Below, piece after piece: positions 49,395 to 57,663 of a stretch of 64,000 nt of DNA (the stretch's first letter is position 1; the number at the start of each line of letters is the position of its first letter). The stretch is from JBBROS01 sp038229135. Lineage in GTDB: Bacteria; Pseudomonadota; Alphaproteobacteria; Acetobacterales; Acetobacteraceae. Position numbers and translations under genes: made by a program. The notes beneath the pieces were generated by a model. It did no database searches. It saw nothing but the letters and a program-made list of their open reading frames with translations, and was not told the origin of the DNA. The stretch lies in contig JBBROS010000011.1 in assembly GCA_038229135.1 (NCBI GenBank), positions 28,391 through 92,390 on the forward strand. The letters are read 5' to 3'.

Positions 49395-51370
49395 TGCAGT
49401 TTTTCAACCTCGGGAAGCTGAGCTGGTCGGCGATCCCGTTCGACCAGCCGATCGCGCTGGGGGCCGGGGCCATCGTGGTGGTGGCGCTGGTGGGGTCCAC
49501 GGCGCTGATCACCTACCTGGGCTGGTGGCGTTATCTATGGCGCGAATGGCTCACGAGCGTGGACCACAAGCGGATCGGCGTGATGTACGTGCTGCTGGGG
49601 CTCGTGTTCCTGGCGCGCGGGTTCGTCGATGCCATGATGATGCGTACGCAGCTTGCGGTGGCGGCGGGGGGCAACGAGGGGTTCCTGCCGCCGGAGCATT
49701 ACGACCAGATCTTCTCGGCGCATGGCACGCTGATGATCTTCTTCGTGGCCATGCCCATGATGGTGGGGCTGATGAATTTCGCCGTGCCGTTGCAGTTGGG
49801 GGTGCGGGATGTAGCGTTCCCGGTGCTGAACCAGGTGAGTTTCTGGCTGACGGCCGCGGGGGCGCTGTTGCTGAACCTGAGCCTGGTGGTGGGGGAGTTC
49901 TCGAGGACCGGTTGGCTGGCCTATCCGCCATTGAGCGAGCTGCAATTCTCGCCGGGCGTGGGGGTCGACTACTATCTGTGGGCGCTGCAGGTGAGCGGGG
50001 TGGGGACGCTGCTGAGCGGCATCAACCTGGTGACGACCATCCTGAAGGTGCGGGCCCCGGGGATGAGCTACATGCAGATGCCGGTGTTCTGCTGGACGTC
50101 GCTTGCGTCCAACATGCTCATCGTGGCGGCGTTCCCGATCCTGACGGCCACGCTCGGGATGCTGCTGCTCGACCGCTACCTCGGCATGCACTTCTTCACC
50201 AACGACGGCGGCGGCAACGCCATGCTGTACTTCAACCTGATCTGGGCTTGGGGGCATCCGGAGGTCTACATCCTGATCCTGCCCGCGTTCGGCGTGTTCT
50301 CCGAGGTGATCGCGACGTTCTCGGGCAAGCCGTTGTTCGGTTATCGCTCGATGGTACTGGCGACGCTGGCCATCACGGTGCTGAGCTTCATGGTGTGGCT
50401 GCACCATTTCTTCACCATGGGCGCCGGGGCGGACGTCAACGGGTTCTTCGGCGTGATGACGATGGTGATCGCGGTGCCGACGGGCGTGAAGGTGTTCAAC
50501 TGGCTGTTCACCCTGTTCCGCGGGCGCATCCGGTTCGAGACGCCGGTGCTGTGGGCGATCGGGTTCATCGTCACGTTCGTGATCGGGGGCATGACGGGGG
50601 TGCTGCTGGCGGTGCCGCCGGTGGATTTCGTGCTGCACAACTCGTTGTTCCTGGTGGCGCATTTCCACAACGTCATCATCGGCGGCGTGGTGTTCGGCGC
50701 GTTCGCGGGCATCAGCTACTGGTTCCCGAAGGCCTTCGGCTTCAAGCTGGACAGGCGTTTGGGGGTGATCAGCTTCTGGTGCTGGCTTGTGGGTTTCTAC
50801 CTGGCGTTCATGCCGCTCTATGTGCTGGGGCTGATGGGCATGACCCGGCGCATGCAGCACTACCAGGACACGAGCTGGCAGCCCTGGCTCCTGGTGGCCG
50901 GGCTGGGGGCGGGGGTGATCCTGTGCGGGGTGATAGCGACGATATTGCAGTTCTACGTGAGCATCCGCGACCAATTCAAAGACGGGACGCAGAACCGGGC
51001 GGGGGATGACCCGTGGGACGGGCGGACGCTCGAGTGGAGTATTTCCAGTCCACCGCCCGAGTACAACTACGCCGTGCTGCCGGACGTGCGGGGGCTGGAC
51101 GCGTATTGGACCAGCAAGCACGAGAAGCCGGCCGAGAACCTCGAGTATGCGGACATCGCGATGCCGGCGCGGAGTGCGAACGGGTTCATCACGGCGTTCT
51201 TCGCGGTCGTCACCGGGTTCGCGCTGGTGTGGCATATCTGGTGGCTGGCGATCGGCGGCTTCGGGGCGGCGCTGCTGGTGCTGATGGTGTTCGGCTGGAA
51301 CGAGCGGGAGGAACACGACGTGCCGGCCCACGCGTTGCGCCAGACCCGGCAGCCGGAGCGCGTGGCGTGA
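49394..51370 (+). CDS. cyoB: Cytochrome o ubiquinol oxidase subunit I
   Basis: A 658-residue subunit with about 15 helices, containing the haem b/haem o-CuB centre that reduces oxygen and pumps protons. Visible motifs are DHKRIGVMYVLLG, the haem b ligand region SAHGTLMIFFVAMP, WAWGHPEVYILILPAFG (CuB His and the cross-linked Tyr), LHHFFTMG (two CuB His) and VAHFHNVIIGG (the haem ligands). The C-terminal extension is typical of bo3 oxidases. Coupled to cyoA (TGATG) and to cyoC (GTGA). Confidence 0.97.
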   Translation: MQFFNLGKLSWSAIPFDQPIALGAGAIVVVALVGSTALITYLGWWRYLWREWLTSVDHKRIGVMYVLLGLVFLARGFVDAMMMRTQLAVAAGGNEGFLPPEHYDQIFSAHGTLMIFFVAMPMMVGLMNFAVPLQLGVRDVAFPVLNQVSFWLTAAGALLLNLSLVVGEFSRTGWLAYPPLSELQFSPGVGVDYYLWALQVSGVGTLLSGINLVTTILKVRAPGMSYMQMPVFCWTSLASNMLIVAAFPILTATLGMLLLDRYLGMHFFTNDGGGNAMLYFNLIWAWGHPEVYILILPAFGVFSEVIATFSGKPLFGYRSMVLATLAITVLSFMVWLHHFFTMGAGADVNGFFGVMTMVIAVPTGVKVFNWLFTLFRGRIRFETPVLWAIGFIVTFVIGGMTGVLLAVPPVDFVLHNSLFLVAHFHNVIIGGVVFGAFAGISYWFPKAFGFKLDRRLGVISFWCWLVGFYLAFMPLYVLGLMGMTRRMQHYQDTSWQPWLLVAGLGAGVILCGVIATILQFYVSIRDQFKDGTQNRAGDDPWDGRTLEWSISSPPPEYNYAVLPDVRGLDAYWTSKHEKPAENLEYADIAMPARSANGFITAFFAVVTGFALVWHIWWLAIGGFGAALLVLMVFGWNEREEHDVPAHALRQTRQPERVA

Positions 51371-51999
51371 GCGCTGCCGTGCAGCAACCGGATTTCCGGG
51401 GCGAAGGCGATGTGACGGGCCGCGGCACGGGCGGCCCGGCGCCGCTGCGGATCACGGTCAGTTACGGGTTCTGGATCTTCCTGCTCAGCGACATCATCAT
51501 GTTCAGCGCGTTCTTTGCGGCGCATGCGGTGCTGCGGGGGAACACGAACGGCGGCCCGGCGGGGCGGGACCTGTTCGACATGCGGGTGGTGGCCATCGAG
51601 ACGGCCTGTCTGCTGTTCAGCTCCTACACGGCGGGGCTTGCGTCGCTCGCGACCGAGACTCGGCGGGTGCCGGTGTTCTTCCTGATGAGTGCGGCGACGT
51701 TCGTGCTGGGGGCGGTGTTCCTGTCGCTCGAGATGCAGGAGTTCTCCCACCTGGTGGAGATGGGGGCGGGGCCGGGGCGAAGCGCGTTCCTGAGCAGCTT
51801 CTTCGCGCTGGTGGGGCTGCACGGGGTTCACGTGGCGGCGGGGCTGCTGTGGCTGGTCTACCTGCTGGCGCAGGTTGCGGTGAAGGGGCCGCAGGACTGG
51901 GTGTTGCGGCGTGTGAGCTGCTTCGGCCTGTTCTGGCACGCGCTGGACATCGTGTGGGTGGGCGTGTTCACGCTCGTGTATCTGCTGGGGATGGGCTGA
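51367..51999 (+). CDS. cyoC: Cytochrome o ubiquinol oxidase subunit III
   Basis: A 210-residue membrane subunit with five helices. Family segments are YGFWIFLLSDIIMFSAFFAAHAVLRGN, ETACLLFSSYTAGLAS, VGLHGVHVAAGLLWLVYLL, and the C-terminal FGLFWHALDIVWVGVFTLVYLLG. It stabilises subunit I. The start is GTG overlapping the cyoB stop by 4 nt; upstream codons in the frame belong to cyoB. Overlaps cyoD by TGATG. Confidence 0.95.
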   Translation: MSAAVQQPDFRGEGDVTGRGTGGPAPLRITVSYGFWIFLLSDIIMFSAFFAAHAVLRGNTNGGPAGRDLFDMRVVAIETACLLFSSYTAGLASLATETRRVPVFFLMSAATFVLGAVFLSLEMQEFSHLVEMGAGPGRSAFLSSFFALVGLHGVHVAAGLLWLVYLLAQVAVKGPQDWVLRRVSCFGLFWHALDIVWVGVFTLVYLLGMG

Positions 52000-52376
52000 T
52001 GAGCGAGCAGGCGAGCCGGGAAGACCGCGCCCCGGGCAACGACGAGGGCGCGCCGGCGGGGAGCGTGCTGGGCTACTCGCTAGGACTGCTGTTCGCGCTG
52101 GCGCTGACGGGCGCCTCGTTTTTGGTGGCGAACACCGGGCTGCTGTGGGGGCCGGGCGTGCCGGTGGGGCTGGCGGTGCTGGCCGTGGCGCAGATGGGGG
52201 TGCACCTCGTGTTCTTCCTGCACATGAGCACGGGGCCGGACAGCACGAACAACGTGATCGCGCTGGTGTTCGGGGTGCTGGTGGTGTTTTTGGTGGTGAC
52301 GGGGAGCCTATGGATCATGAGCCATCTGAACGCCAACATGATGCCGGTGCGGACGATGATGGAGATGGGGCGATAG
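51999..52376 (+). CDS. cyoD: Cytochrome o ubiquinol oxidase subunit IV
   Basis: A 125-residue membrane subunit with three helices: GYSLGLLFALALTGASFLVA, GLAVLAVAQMGVHLVFFLHM and VIALVFGVLVVFLVVTGSLWIM. QMGVHLVFFLHM is the family signature. It assists assembly of the CuB centre in subunit I. Its end overlaps the preferred reading of the downstream glpD gene. cyoE, the haem O synthase gene that usually follows, is not here. Confidence 0.94.
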   Translation: MSEQASREDRAPGNDEGAPAGSVLGYSLGLLFALALTGASFLVANTGLLWGPGVPVGLAVLAVAQMGVHLVFFLHMSTGPDSTNNVIALVFGVLVVFLVVTGSLWIMSHLNANMMPVRTMMEMGR

Positions 52377-53914
52377 AGCAGGAGTACGACCTCGCCATCA
52401 TCGGCGGGGGAGTGAACGGGTGTGGGATAGCGCGGGACGCTGCCGGGCGGGGGTGGCGGACGGTGCTGCTCGAAATGGGCGATCTGGGCGGGGCGACGAG
52501 CTCGGCTTCCAGCAAGCTGATCCACGGGGGGCTGCGCTACCTCGAGCATTACGAGTTCCGGCTGGTGCAGGAGGCGCTGCGGGAGCGGGAGGTGCTCTGG
52601 GGGATTGCGCCGCACATCGTTTGGCCGCTGCGGTTCGTGCTGCCGCACCATGCCGGGCTTCGGCCGGCCTGGCTGCTGCGGCTGGGGCTCTTTATCTACG
52701 ACCATCTGGGTGGGCGGCGATGGCTGCCGGGGGCTCGAGGGGTCGACCTCCGGCGGGACCCGGCCGGGGCGGCGCTGAAGGCGGAATTCACGCGGGGGTT
52801 CGAGTACTCGGATTGCTGGGTGGAGGATTCGCGCCTGGTGGTGCTGAACGCGCGGGATGCGGCGGAGCGGGGGGCGAGCATCCGACCGCGGACGCGCTGC
52901 ATGTCGGCGAGGGTGGAAGGGGGCCAGTGGGCGCTGGCGTTGTCCGATGGAAGCCGGGTGCGGGCGCGGGCGCTGGTGAACGCGGCCGGGCCGTGGGTGG
53001 GGGACGTGCTGCGCGAGGTGGTGGGGGAGAATGCGCCGGCCACGGTGCGGCTCGTGAAGGGCAGCCACATCGTCGTGCCCCGGCTTTATGAGCACGGGCG
53101 CTGCTACACCTTCCAGAACGCGGACGGGCGGGTGTTCTTCGCAATCCCCTACGAGACGGATTTCACCCTGATAGGGACCACCGACCAGGATTATGCGGGG
53201 GACCCAGGCGCGGCGCAGGCCTCGGGCGAGGAGGTGCAGTATCTGTGCGGGGCGGCGAGCGCTTATTTTCGGACGGCGGTGACGCCGGGGATGGTGGTTT
53301 GGTCCTACGCCGGCGTGCGGCCGCTGTTCGATGACGGGACCGGGTCGGCGCAGGAGGCGACGCGGGATTACGTGCTGAGTGTCGAGGGCGCGCCACCGCT
53401 GCTTTCGGTGTTCGGAGGGAAGATCACGACCTATCGCAAGCTGGCGGAGGATGCCTTGCACAGGCTAGGGCCATTCCTGCCGCCTGCGGCGGGGATGAAG
53501 AGGGGGATGAAGAGGGGGATGAAGGCGGGGTGGACGGGGTCGCATGCCTTGCCCGGCGGGCATTTTGCGAGAGACGGGTTCGAAACGCTCGTCGCGGCGC
53601 TGGCGGGGGACTACCCGTTCGTGCCGGCAGCGCTGCTGCGGCGGCTGGCGCGGGCCTTTGGGACGGATGCGCGCGGGGTGCTGGGCGGGGCGCGGAGCAT
53701 GCGGGAGTTGGGGCCGGACCTCGGGGCCGGGCTGACGGGCGCGGAACTGGCGTGGCTGGTGCAGCATGAGTTTGCGCAAACCGCTGAGGACGTGGTGTGG
53801 CGGCGGAGCAAACTGGGGTTGCGGATGACGCCGGAGGAGGTGGCGCGCGTGGGGGAGCGGATGGAAAGACCACTCCCCATCGCCGCCCTACCGGCGGCCA
53901 TGGGGAGTGGGTAG
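52310..53914 (+). CDS. glpD: Glycerol-3-phosphate dehydrogenase (aerobic)
   Basis: A membrane-associated flavoenzyme that oxidises glycerol-3-phosphate to dihydroxyacetone phosphate and passes electrons to quinone. Motifs are EYDLAIIGGGVNGCGIARDAAGRG (FAD), SSASSKLIHGGLRYLEHYEFRLV, DFTLIGTTDQDYAGD and VFGGKITTYRKLAEDAL. The conserved part begins just after the cyoD stop, but no ATG, GTG or TTG is in frame there. The nearest is ATG 52310, inside cyoD, which adds 25 non-conserved residues (534 in total); an ATA at 52373 would give a more normal 513. A 12-bp in-frame repeat encodes a GMKRGMKRGMKAG insert. Confidence 0.93.
   Translation: MDHEPSERQHDAGADDDGDGAIEQEYDLAIIGGGVNGCGIARDAAGRGWRTVLLEMGDLGGATSSASSKLIHGGLRYLEHYEFRLVQEALREREVLWGIAPHIVWPLRFVLPHHAGLRPAWLLRLGLFIYDHLGGRRWLPGARGVDLRRDPAGAALKAEFTRGFEYSDCWVEDSRLVVLNARDAAERGASIRPRTRCMSARVEGGQWALALSDGSRVRARALVNAAGPWVGDVLREVVGENAPATVRLVKGSHIVVPRLYEHGRCYTFQNADGRVFFAIPYETDFTLIGTTDQDYAGDPGAAQASGEEVQYLCGAASAYFRTAVTPGMVVWSYAGVRPLFDDGTGSAQEATRDYVLSVEGAPPLLSVFGGKITTYRKLAEDALHRLGPFLPPAAGMKRGMKRGMKAGWTGSHALPGGHFARDGFETLVAALAGDYPFVPAALLRRLARAFGTDARGVLGGARSMRELGPDLGAGLTGAELAWLVQHEFAQTAEDVVWRRSKLGLRMTPEEVARVGERMERPLPIAALPAAMGSG
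53491..53526 (+). repeat. 12-bp tandem repeat inside glpD
   Basis: Three copies of a 12-bp unit (GGGGATGAAGAG, the last ending GGC) lie in frame and encode GMKR-type repeats in a region where GlpD proteins vary in length. Confidence 0.8.
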
Positions 53915-53921
53915 CAGACCG

Positions 53922-54074
53922 TCAGCCGCGGGCGCGGGGAACCATCGGCGCAGGCGCCGGGGCCGGGGGCGCTACATACACGGGGGCAGGCGGCGGCGGC
54001 GGGTTCGGCGCGCACGCAGCGAGAAGCGCCACGGGGATGGCCAGAACCACGATGCCCTTGATAATTGAACCCAT
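53922..54074 (-). CDS. Small proline-rich lipoprotein
   Basis: A 50-residue protein with a clear signal peptide and lipobox: MGSIIKGIVVLAIPVALLAAC, where Cys21 would be lipidated. The mature part is only 30 residues and rich in Pro and Ala (APNPPPPPAPVYVAPPAP...). The ribosome-binding site is excellent (AGGAGG, 6 bases before the ATG), so it is probably expressed. Similar tiny Pro-rich lipoproteins are seen in alphaproteobacteria, without known function. It is divergent from an L,D-transpeptidase gene, and a link to the envelope is possible. Confidence 0.75.
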   Translation of the reverse strand: MGSIIKGIVVLAIPVALLAACAPNPPPPPAPVYVAPPAPAPAPMVPRARG

Positions 54075-54143
54075 GTTATCCTCCTATGCGAATCGCAACA
54101 CCAAGACTGTGTCCTTTGTGCAACGTCCGTCAAGGAGTGAAAG

Positions 54144-55643
54144 TTGCAACGTTTCTCGGGTGGATTGAGCGAAGGTCCGACGAGTCCGGAGGGGCCGTTG
54201 CGCCTGGGCGGGGCGGGGCGGATGATGGGCGCGGTGGGGGCCCGGGTCGACGTGTCGCGGCGAGGAGTGGTGGTTTGTGCTGCAGCGTCGGTGGCATCGG
54301 TCGTGCTTGCCGGGTGTGCGGCGGACCAACCTCTCGAGGTTCTGCCGCGGGCGAGCTATGCGCTGGCGCCACAGCCGGCGCCGATACCCGAGCCGATGCC
54401 CGAGCCGGTGCTGGCGCCGATGCCGGTGGCAGCCGCCGGGTCCGAGCTGCGTAGCTTGGTCGAGGGGGCATCGGGCGTCGTCGTTGCCGGACGAAAGCTG
54501 AATGCAGGGCTGCTGCAGCGCTTCTATGCGCGGCACGGATTCGAGCCGGTGTGGGCCGAACGGCAGGCCCAGGCCGAAGCGCTGGTCGGCGCCGTGTCGC
54601 GCGCGCGTCGCCATGGGCTGGACCCGGCGCGGTTCCATGCGGGCCTGCTGCGGGGTGCACCGGGGCTGTCGGCGCTGGAGCGGGACGTGCTGCTGTCCGA
54701 CGCGTTCCTGTCCTATGCCGACGCGCTGGCGCGGGGTGCTGTGCCGGTCGAGCGGCGGCGGCGGGATGAGACGCTGACGCCCGAGCCGGTGGATGTGGCC
54801 GAGATGCTCGACCGGGCGACAGCCAGCAATGACCCGGCTGCCGCCATCGAGGCGCTGGCGCCCACGACGCCGGCTTATCGCGCGCTGGCGGAGGCGCTGC
54901 AGGGATATCGCTCGGGCGCTTCGGCCAGGGCGAGGGATGCGGGCGCGCGCATCCGGGTGCTCGAGGTCAACCTCGAGCGGCAGCGTTGGCTGCCGCGGCG
55001 GTTGCCGACCGACCGGGTGTGGGTGAACGTGGCAGACGAGCAGCTGGTGATGTATCGCGCCGACCGCCCGGCGCTGTTCACGCGGGTGGTGGTGGGCGAG
55101 GACCTGGAGCACAACCAGAGCCCCGAGTTCCGCGCCTCGATCGATGCCAGCTTCTACAACCCGCCCTGGGTGGTCCCGGCGGACATCGCGGCGGCCGAGA
55201 TCCTGCCGCTGCTCGAGCGGGACCCGGAGTACCTGGCGCGCAACAAGATGGTGCTGCTGGCGACCGGCGAGGTGGAGCAGGCGCCGGGGCCGGACGCCGG
55301 GCTCGGGCTGGTGATGTTCGACATGCCGAACACGTTCGACGTGTATCTGCATGACACGCCGGAGCGGACCGTGTTCCTGCGGCAGAACCGTCGCATCAGC
55401 CACGGGTGCATCCGGGTGCAGCACCCACGCGAGCTTGCGGCGCTGCTGATGGAGCAGCCTTTGGCGACGGTGGACGAGGGGATTGCGGCGGGGAACACGA
55501 CGCGGAACGCACTGCCGGCGCCGGTACCGGTGTTCGTGGTGTATCAGACGGCGTTTTTGGATGCGGGGGGAGGGTTGCGGTTCCGGCCGGATTTCTATCG
55601 GCGGGATGCTGGGATTTGGGGGAAGCTGCAGAAAGAGGGTTGA
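54144..55643 (+). CDS. L,D-transpeptidase (YcbB/LdtD-like)
   Basis: A 499-residue periplasmic enzyme that forms L,D cross-links in peptidoglycan or attaches proteins to it. An N-terminal hydrophobic segment ends in a possible lipobox (VVLAGC, around residue 58). A Pro-rich linker follows, then a scaffold region (~100-300) and the YkuD catalytic domain. The active site is RRISHGCIRVQHP, with the nucleophilic Cys and the upstream catalytic His in YLHDTPERTVF. The start is TTG with AAGGAG six bases upstream. It is followed by an exported methyltransferase gene on the same strand. Confidence 0.92.
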   Translation: MQRFSGGLSEGPTSPEGPLRLGGAGRMMGAVGARVDVSRRGVVVCAAASVASVVLAGCAADQPLEVLPRASYALAPQPAPIPEPMPEPVLAPMPVAAAGSELRSLVEGASGVVVAGRKLNAGLLQRFYARHGFEPVWAERQAQAEALVGAVSRARRHGLDPARFHAGLLRGAPGLSALERDVLLSDAFLSYADALARGAVPVERRRRDETLTPEPVDVAEMLDRATASNDPAAAIEALAPTTPAYRALAEALQGYRSGASARARDAGARIRVLEVNLERQRWLPRRLPTDRVWVNVADEQLVMYRADRPALFTRVVVGEDLEHNQSPEFRASIDASFYNPPWVVPADIAAAEILPLLERDPEYLARNKMVLLATGEVEQAPGPDAGLGLVMFDMPNTFDVYLHDTPERTVFLRQNRRISHGCIRVQHPRELAALLMEQPLATVDEGIAAGNTTRNALPAPVPVFVVYQTAFLDAGGGLRFRPDFYRRDAGIWGKLQKEG

Positions 55644-55814
55644 GGCGCGGATAGGGGGTTGCCCGTGTCGATCGTTCGACCGGTACGTCGAGCTTGCCAG
55701 AGACTTTGAGCGATCGGCCACTCGCGGGAGGTGACCGGCGTCGAGCCAATCGTTGCCGGAGCCGACGGCGCGGGTCGCTCTTGTTCCGCCTCGTGCGAGG
55801 GCCAGTTACCCACA

Positions 55815-56558
55815 ATGCATCAATCTTGGCTCGCCCGCGTTGCTCTCGGCATCGTGTCACTTTCAGTCTCCCCGGCCTATGCGGCCGAGGTCGCGCCCCT
55901 TGGCCTACCTGGCCTGCCCGCCCTTCGCTTCGTCGCGCCAACGCGCCCCGTGGCGTCCATCATCTCGGATCGGTGGCAGAGCGAAGACTCGCGGGAGCGT
56001 GTTGGGGAGGCCGGGCGGGTGATGGAGTGGCTCGGGATCCGGCCTGGGATGGTGGTGGCGGATATCGGGGCGGGGTCGGGGTATTATACGGTCCGGTTGG
56101 CGGCGCAGGTGGGGCCATCCGGGCGGGTTCTGGCGCAGGATGTGATGCCGGATTATCTGCGGCGGCTGCAGGAGCGGGTGGCGAAGGCTGGGCTTGCGAA
56201 CGTGTCGGTGGGGCTGGGGGAGTTCCACGATGCGCGGTTGCCGCAGGGGGCGGCGGATGTGGCTTTGATGATCCACATGTATCACGAGATCGGGCAGCCC
56301 TTCGCGCTGCTGGCGAACCTGGTGCCGCAGTTGAAGGCGGGCGGGCGGCTCGGGATCGTGGATGTGGATGACGTGACGGAGCGGCATGGGACGCCGCTGG
56401 GGTTGCTCGAGTGCGAGTTGGGGGCGGTGGGGTATCGCCGGGTCGGGCTGCACTGGCTGTTGGTGGCGCCGCCGCGGTCCGAGTATCTGGCGGTGTTCGA
56501 GCCGCCGTCGGTGCCGCCGGCGCCGGAGAGTGTTCGGGCTTGTCCGGTGGGGCGGTAG
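55815..56558 (+). CDS. Class I SAM-dependent methyltransferase with signal peptide
   Basis: A 247-residue protein whose C-terminal ~180 residues form a class I methyltransferase: motif I is VVADIGAGSGYYTVRLA, motif II VLAQDVMPDYL, and motif IV VALMIHMYHEI. The N-terminus (MHQSWLARVALGIVSLSVSPAYAAE) looks like a cleavable Sec signal peptide, which is odd because SAM is cytoplasmic. Similar 'exported' methyltransferases are annotated in proteobacteria without known substrates. An in-frame start at 55731 lacks the signal-peptide look. The following gap holds two copies of the hairpin repeat. Confidence 0.8.
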   Translation: MHQSWLARVALGIVSLSVSPAYAAEVAPLGLPGLPALRFVAPTRPVASIISDRWQSEDSRERVGEAGRVMEWLGIRPGMVVADIGAGSGYYTVRLAAQVGPSGRVLAQDVMPDYLRRLQERVAKAGLANVSVGLGEFHDARLPQGAADVALMIHMYHEIGQPFALLANLVPQLKAGGRLGIVDVDDVTERHGTPLGLLECELGAVGYRRVGLHWLLVAPPRSEYLAVFEPPSVPPAPESVRACPVGR

Positions 56559-56587
56559 GCTTGCGCTCTGGGGGCTGTGCTGGCGGC

Positions 56588-56627
56588 TCCCCCTCCCCCC
56601 GGCCCCCTCCCGCGAGGGGGGGGAGGA
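56588..56627. repeat. Dispersed C/G-rich hairpin repeat, copy 3
   Basis: Same element as at 19018 with a GCGAG loop, just after the methyltransferase gene. Confidence 0.75.
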
Positions 56628-56683
56628 TTTGCGGCTCGCGATGACGGGTGTGGGGCGGGTGGAGAGGTCTGACCGGGCCGTGA

Positions 56684-56722
56684 CCCCTCCCCCGTCCCCT
56701 CCCGCAAGGGGAGGGGAGAGGG
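56684..56722. repeat. Dispersed C/G-rich hairpin repeat, copy 4
   Basis: Same element as at 19018, directly before the 3' end of the aldolase gene. Two copies lie within 140 bp here, between convergent genes. Confidence 0.8.
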
Positions 56723-56728
56723 TGTGTT

Positions 56729-57631
56729 TCAGGCCTTGGCGGTGGAGGCCTGGTAGATTTTTTCGATGGCGGTGGCGAGGGTGGTGTTGAACTCCTCGTC
56801 CGTCATGCCGTGGCGGAGGCCGTCGATGAGGGCTCGGGAGAAGCTGGCGATCATGCCGTGGTTGTGGCGGAGGCGTTCGCAGGCGTCGTCGAGCTTGTAG
56901 CCGCCGGAGAGGGCGACGACGCGTTCCACGTTCGGGTGCTCGGTGAGCGCGTGGTAGAGGTCTGCCTGGTCCGGGATGGTGAGCTTCAGCATGACGCGGC
57001 CGGGGGCGGCATCCAGGTGCCGGGCCAGCTCGTTGTTCAGGATGGCTTCGGCTTCGGCTTTCACGGGGCTCTTGATGGAGACCTCCGGCTCGATGATGGG
57101 CACCAGGCCGTGGGCGGCGATCTGCCGGGCGACCTCGAATTGCTGGGCGACGATGGCGGCGATGGAGGGTTGCGAGGCGCCCGTGATGACGGAGCGCATC
57201 TTGGTGCCATAGACGCCGAGCTTGGCCGCGCGGGCCAGCAGCGTGTCCAGGCCCGGCATGGGCTTCATCATCTGCACGCCGTCGTTCTCGGCCTCGAGGC
57301 CCTTGTCCATCTTGAGGAACGGGACGACGCGGCGGTCGTGCCAGAGGAACTCGGGGACGGGCTTGCCCATGGCCTCGCCGTCCATGGTGCGCTCGAACAG
57401 GATGGCGCCGAGGACCTTTTCCCCGGTGAAGGCCGGGGCGGCGACGATGCGGACGCGCATCTCGTGCATGAGGCGGAACATGTCCTCGTCGTTGGCGTAG
57501 GCGCCGTCCGCGATCCCGTATTGGCGCAGTGCGCCGGGGGTGGAGCCGCCGCTCTGGTCGAGCGCAGCGATGAAGCCGCCTTTGGTGGACATTTGGGCCT
57601 GCATTTGGGCCTGCATCGTCTCGTTGGTCAT
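56729..57631 (-). CDS. Class I fructose-bisphosphate aldolase
   Basis: A 300-residue Schiff-base (class I) aldolase that splits fructose-1,6-bisphosphate in glycolysis and makes it in gluconeogenesis. Family segments are GGFIAALDQSGGSTPGALRQYGI near the N-terminus, LKMDKGLEAENDGVQMMKPMPGLD, IIEPEVSIKSPVKAEAEA, and MLKLTIPDQ, which should carry the catalytic lysine. The start is ATG 57631 (MTNETMQAQMQAQMS). It reads in the same direction as the MFS gene, whose 3' end lies 32 bp upstream. Confidence 0.93.
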   Translation of the reverse strand: MTNETMQAQMQAQMSTKGGFIAALDQSGGSTPGALRQYGIADGAYANDEDMFRLMHEMRVRIVAAPAFTGEKVLGAILFERTMDGEAMGKPVPEFLWHDRRVVPFLKMDKGLEAENDGVQMMKPMPGLDTLLARAAKLGVYGTKMRSVITGASQPSIAAIVAQQFEVARQIAAHGLVPIIEPEVSIKSPVKAEAEAILNNELARHLDAAPGRVMLKLTIPDQADLYHALTEHPNVERVVALSGGYKLDDACERLRHNHGMIASFSRALIDGLRHGMTDEEFNTTLATAIEKIYQASTAKA

Positions 57632-57663
57632 CCGTATCGTCCTCGGCTGTGCCTGCGGGATGC

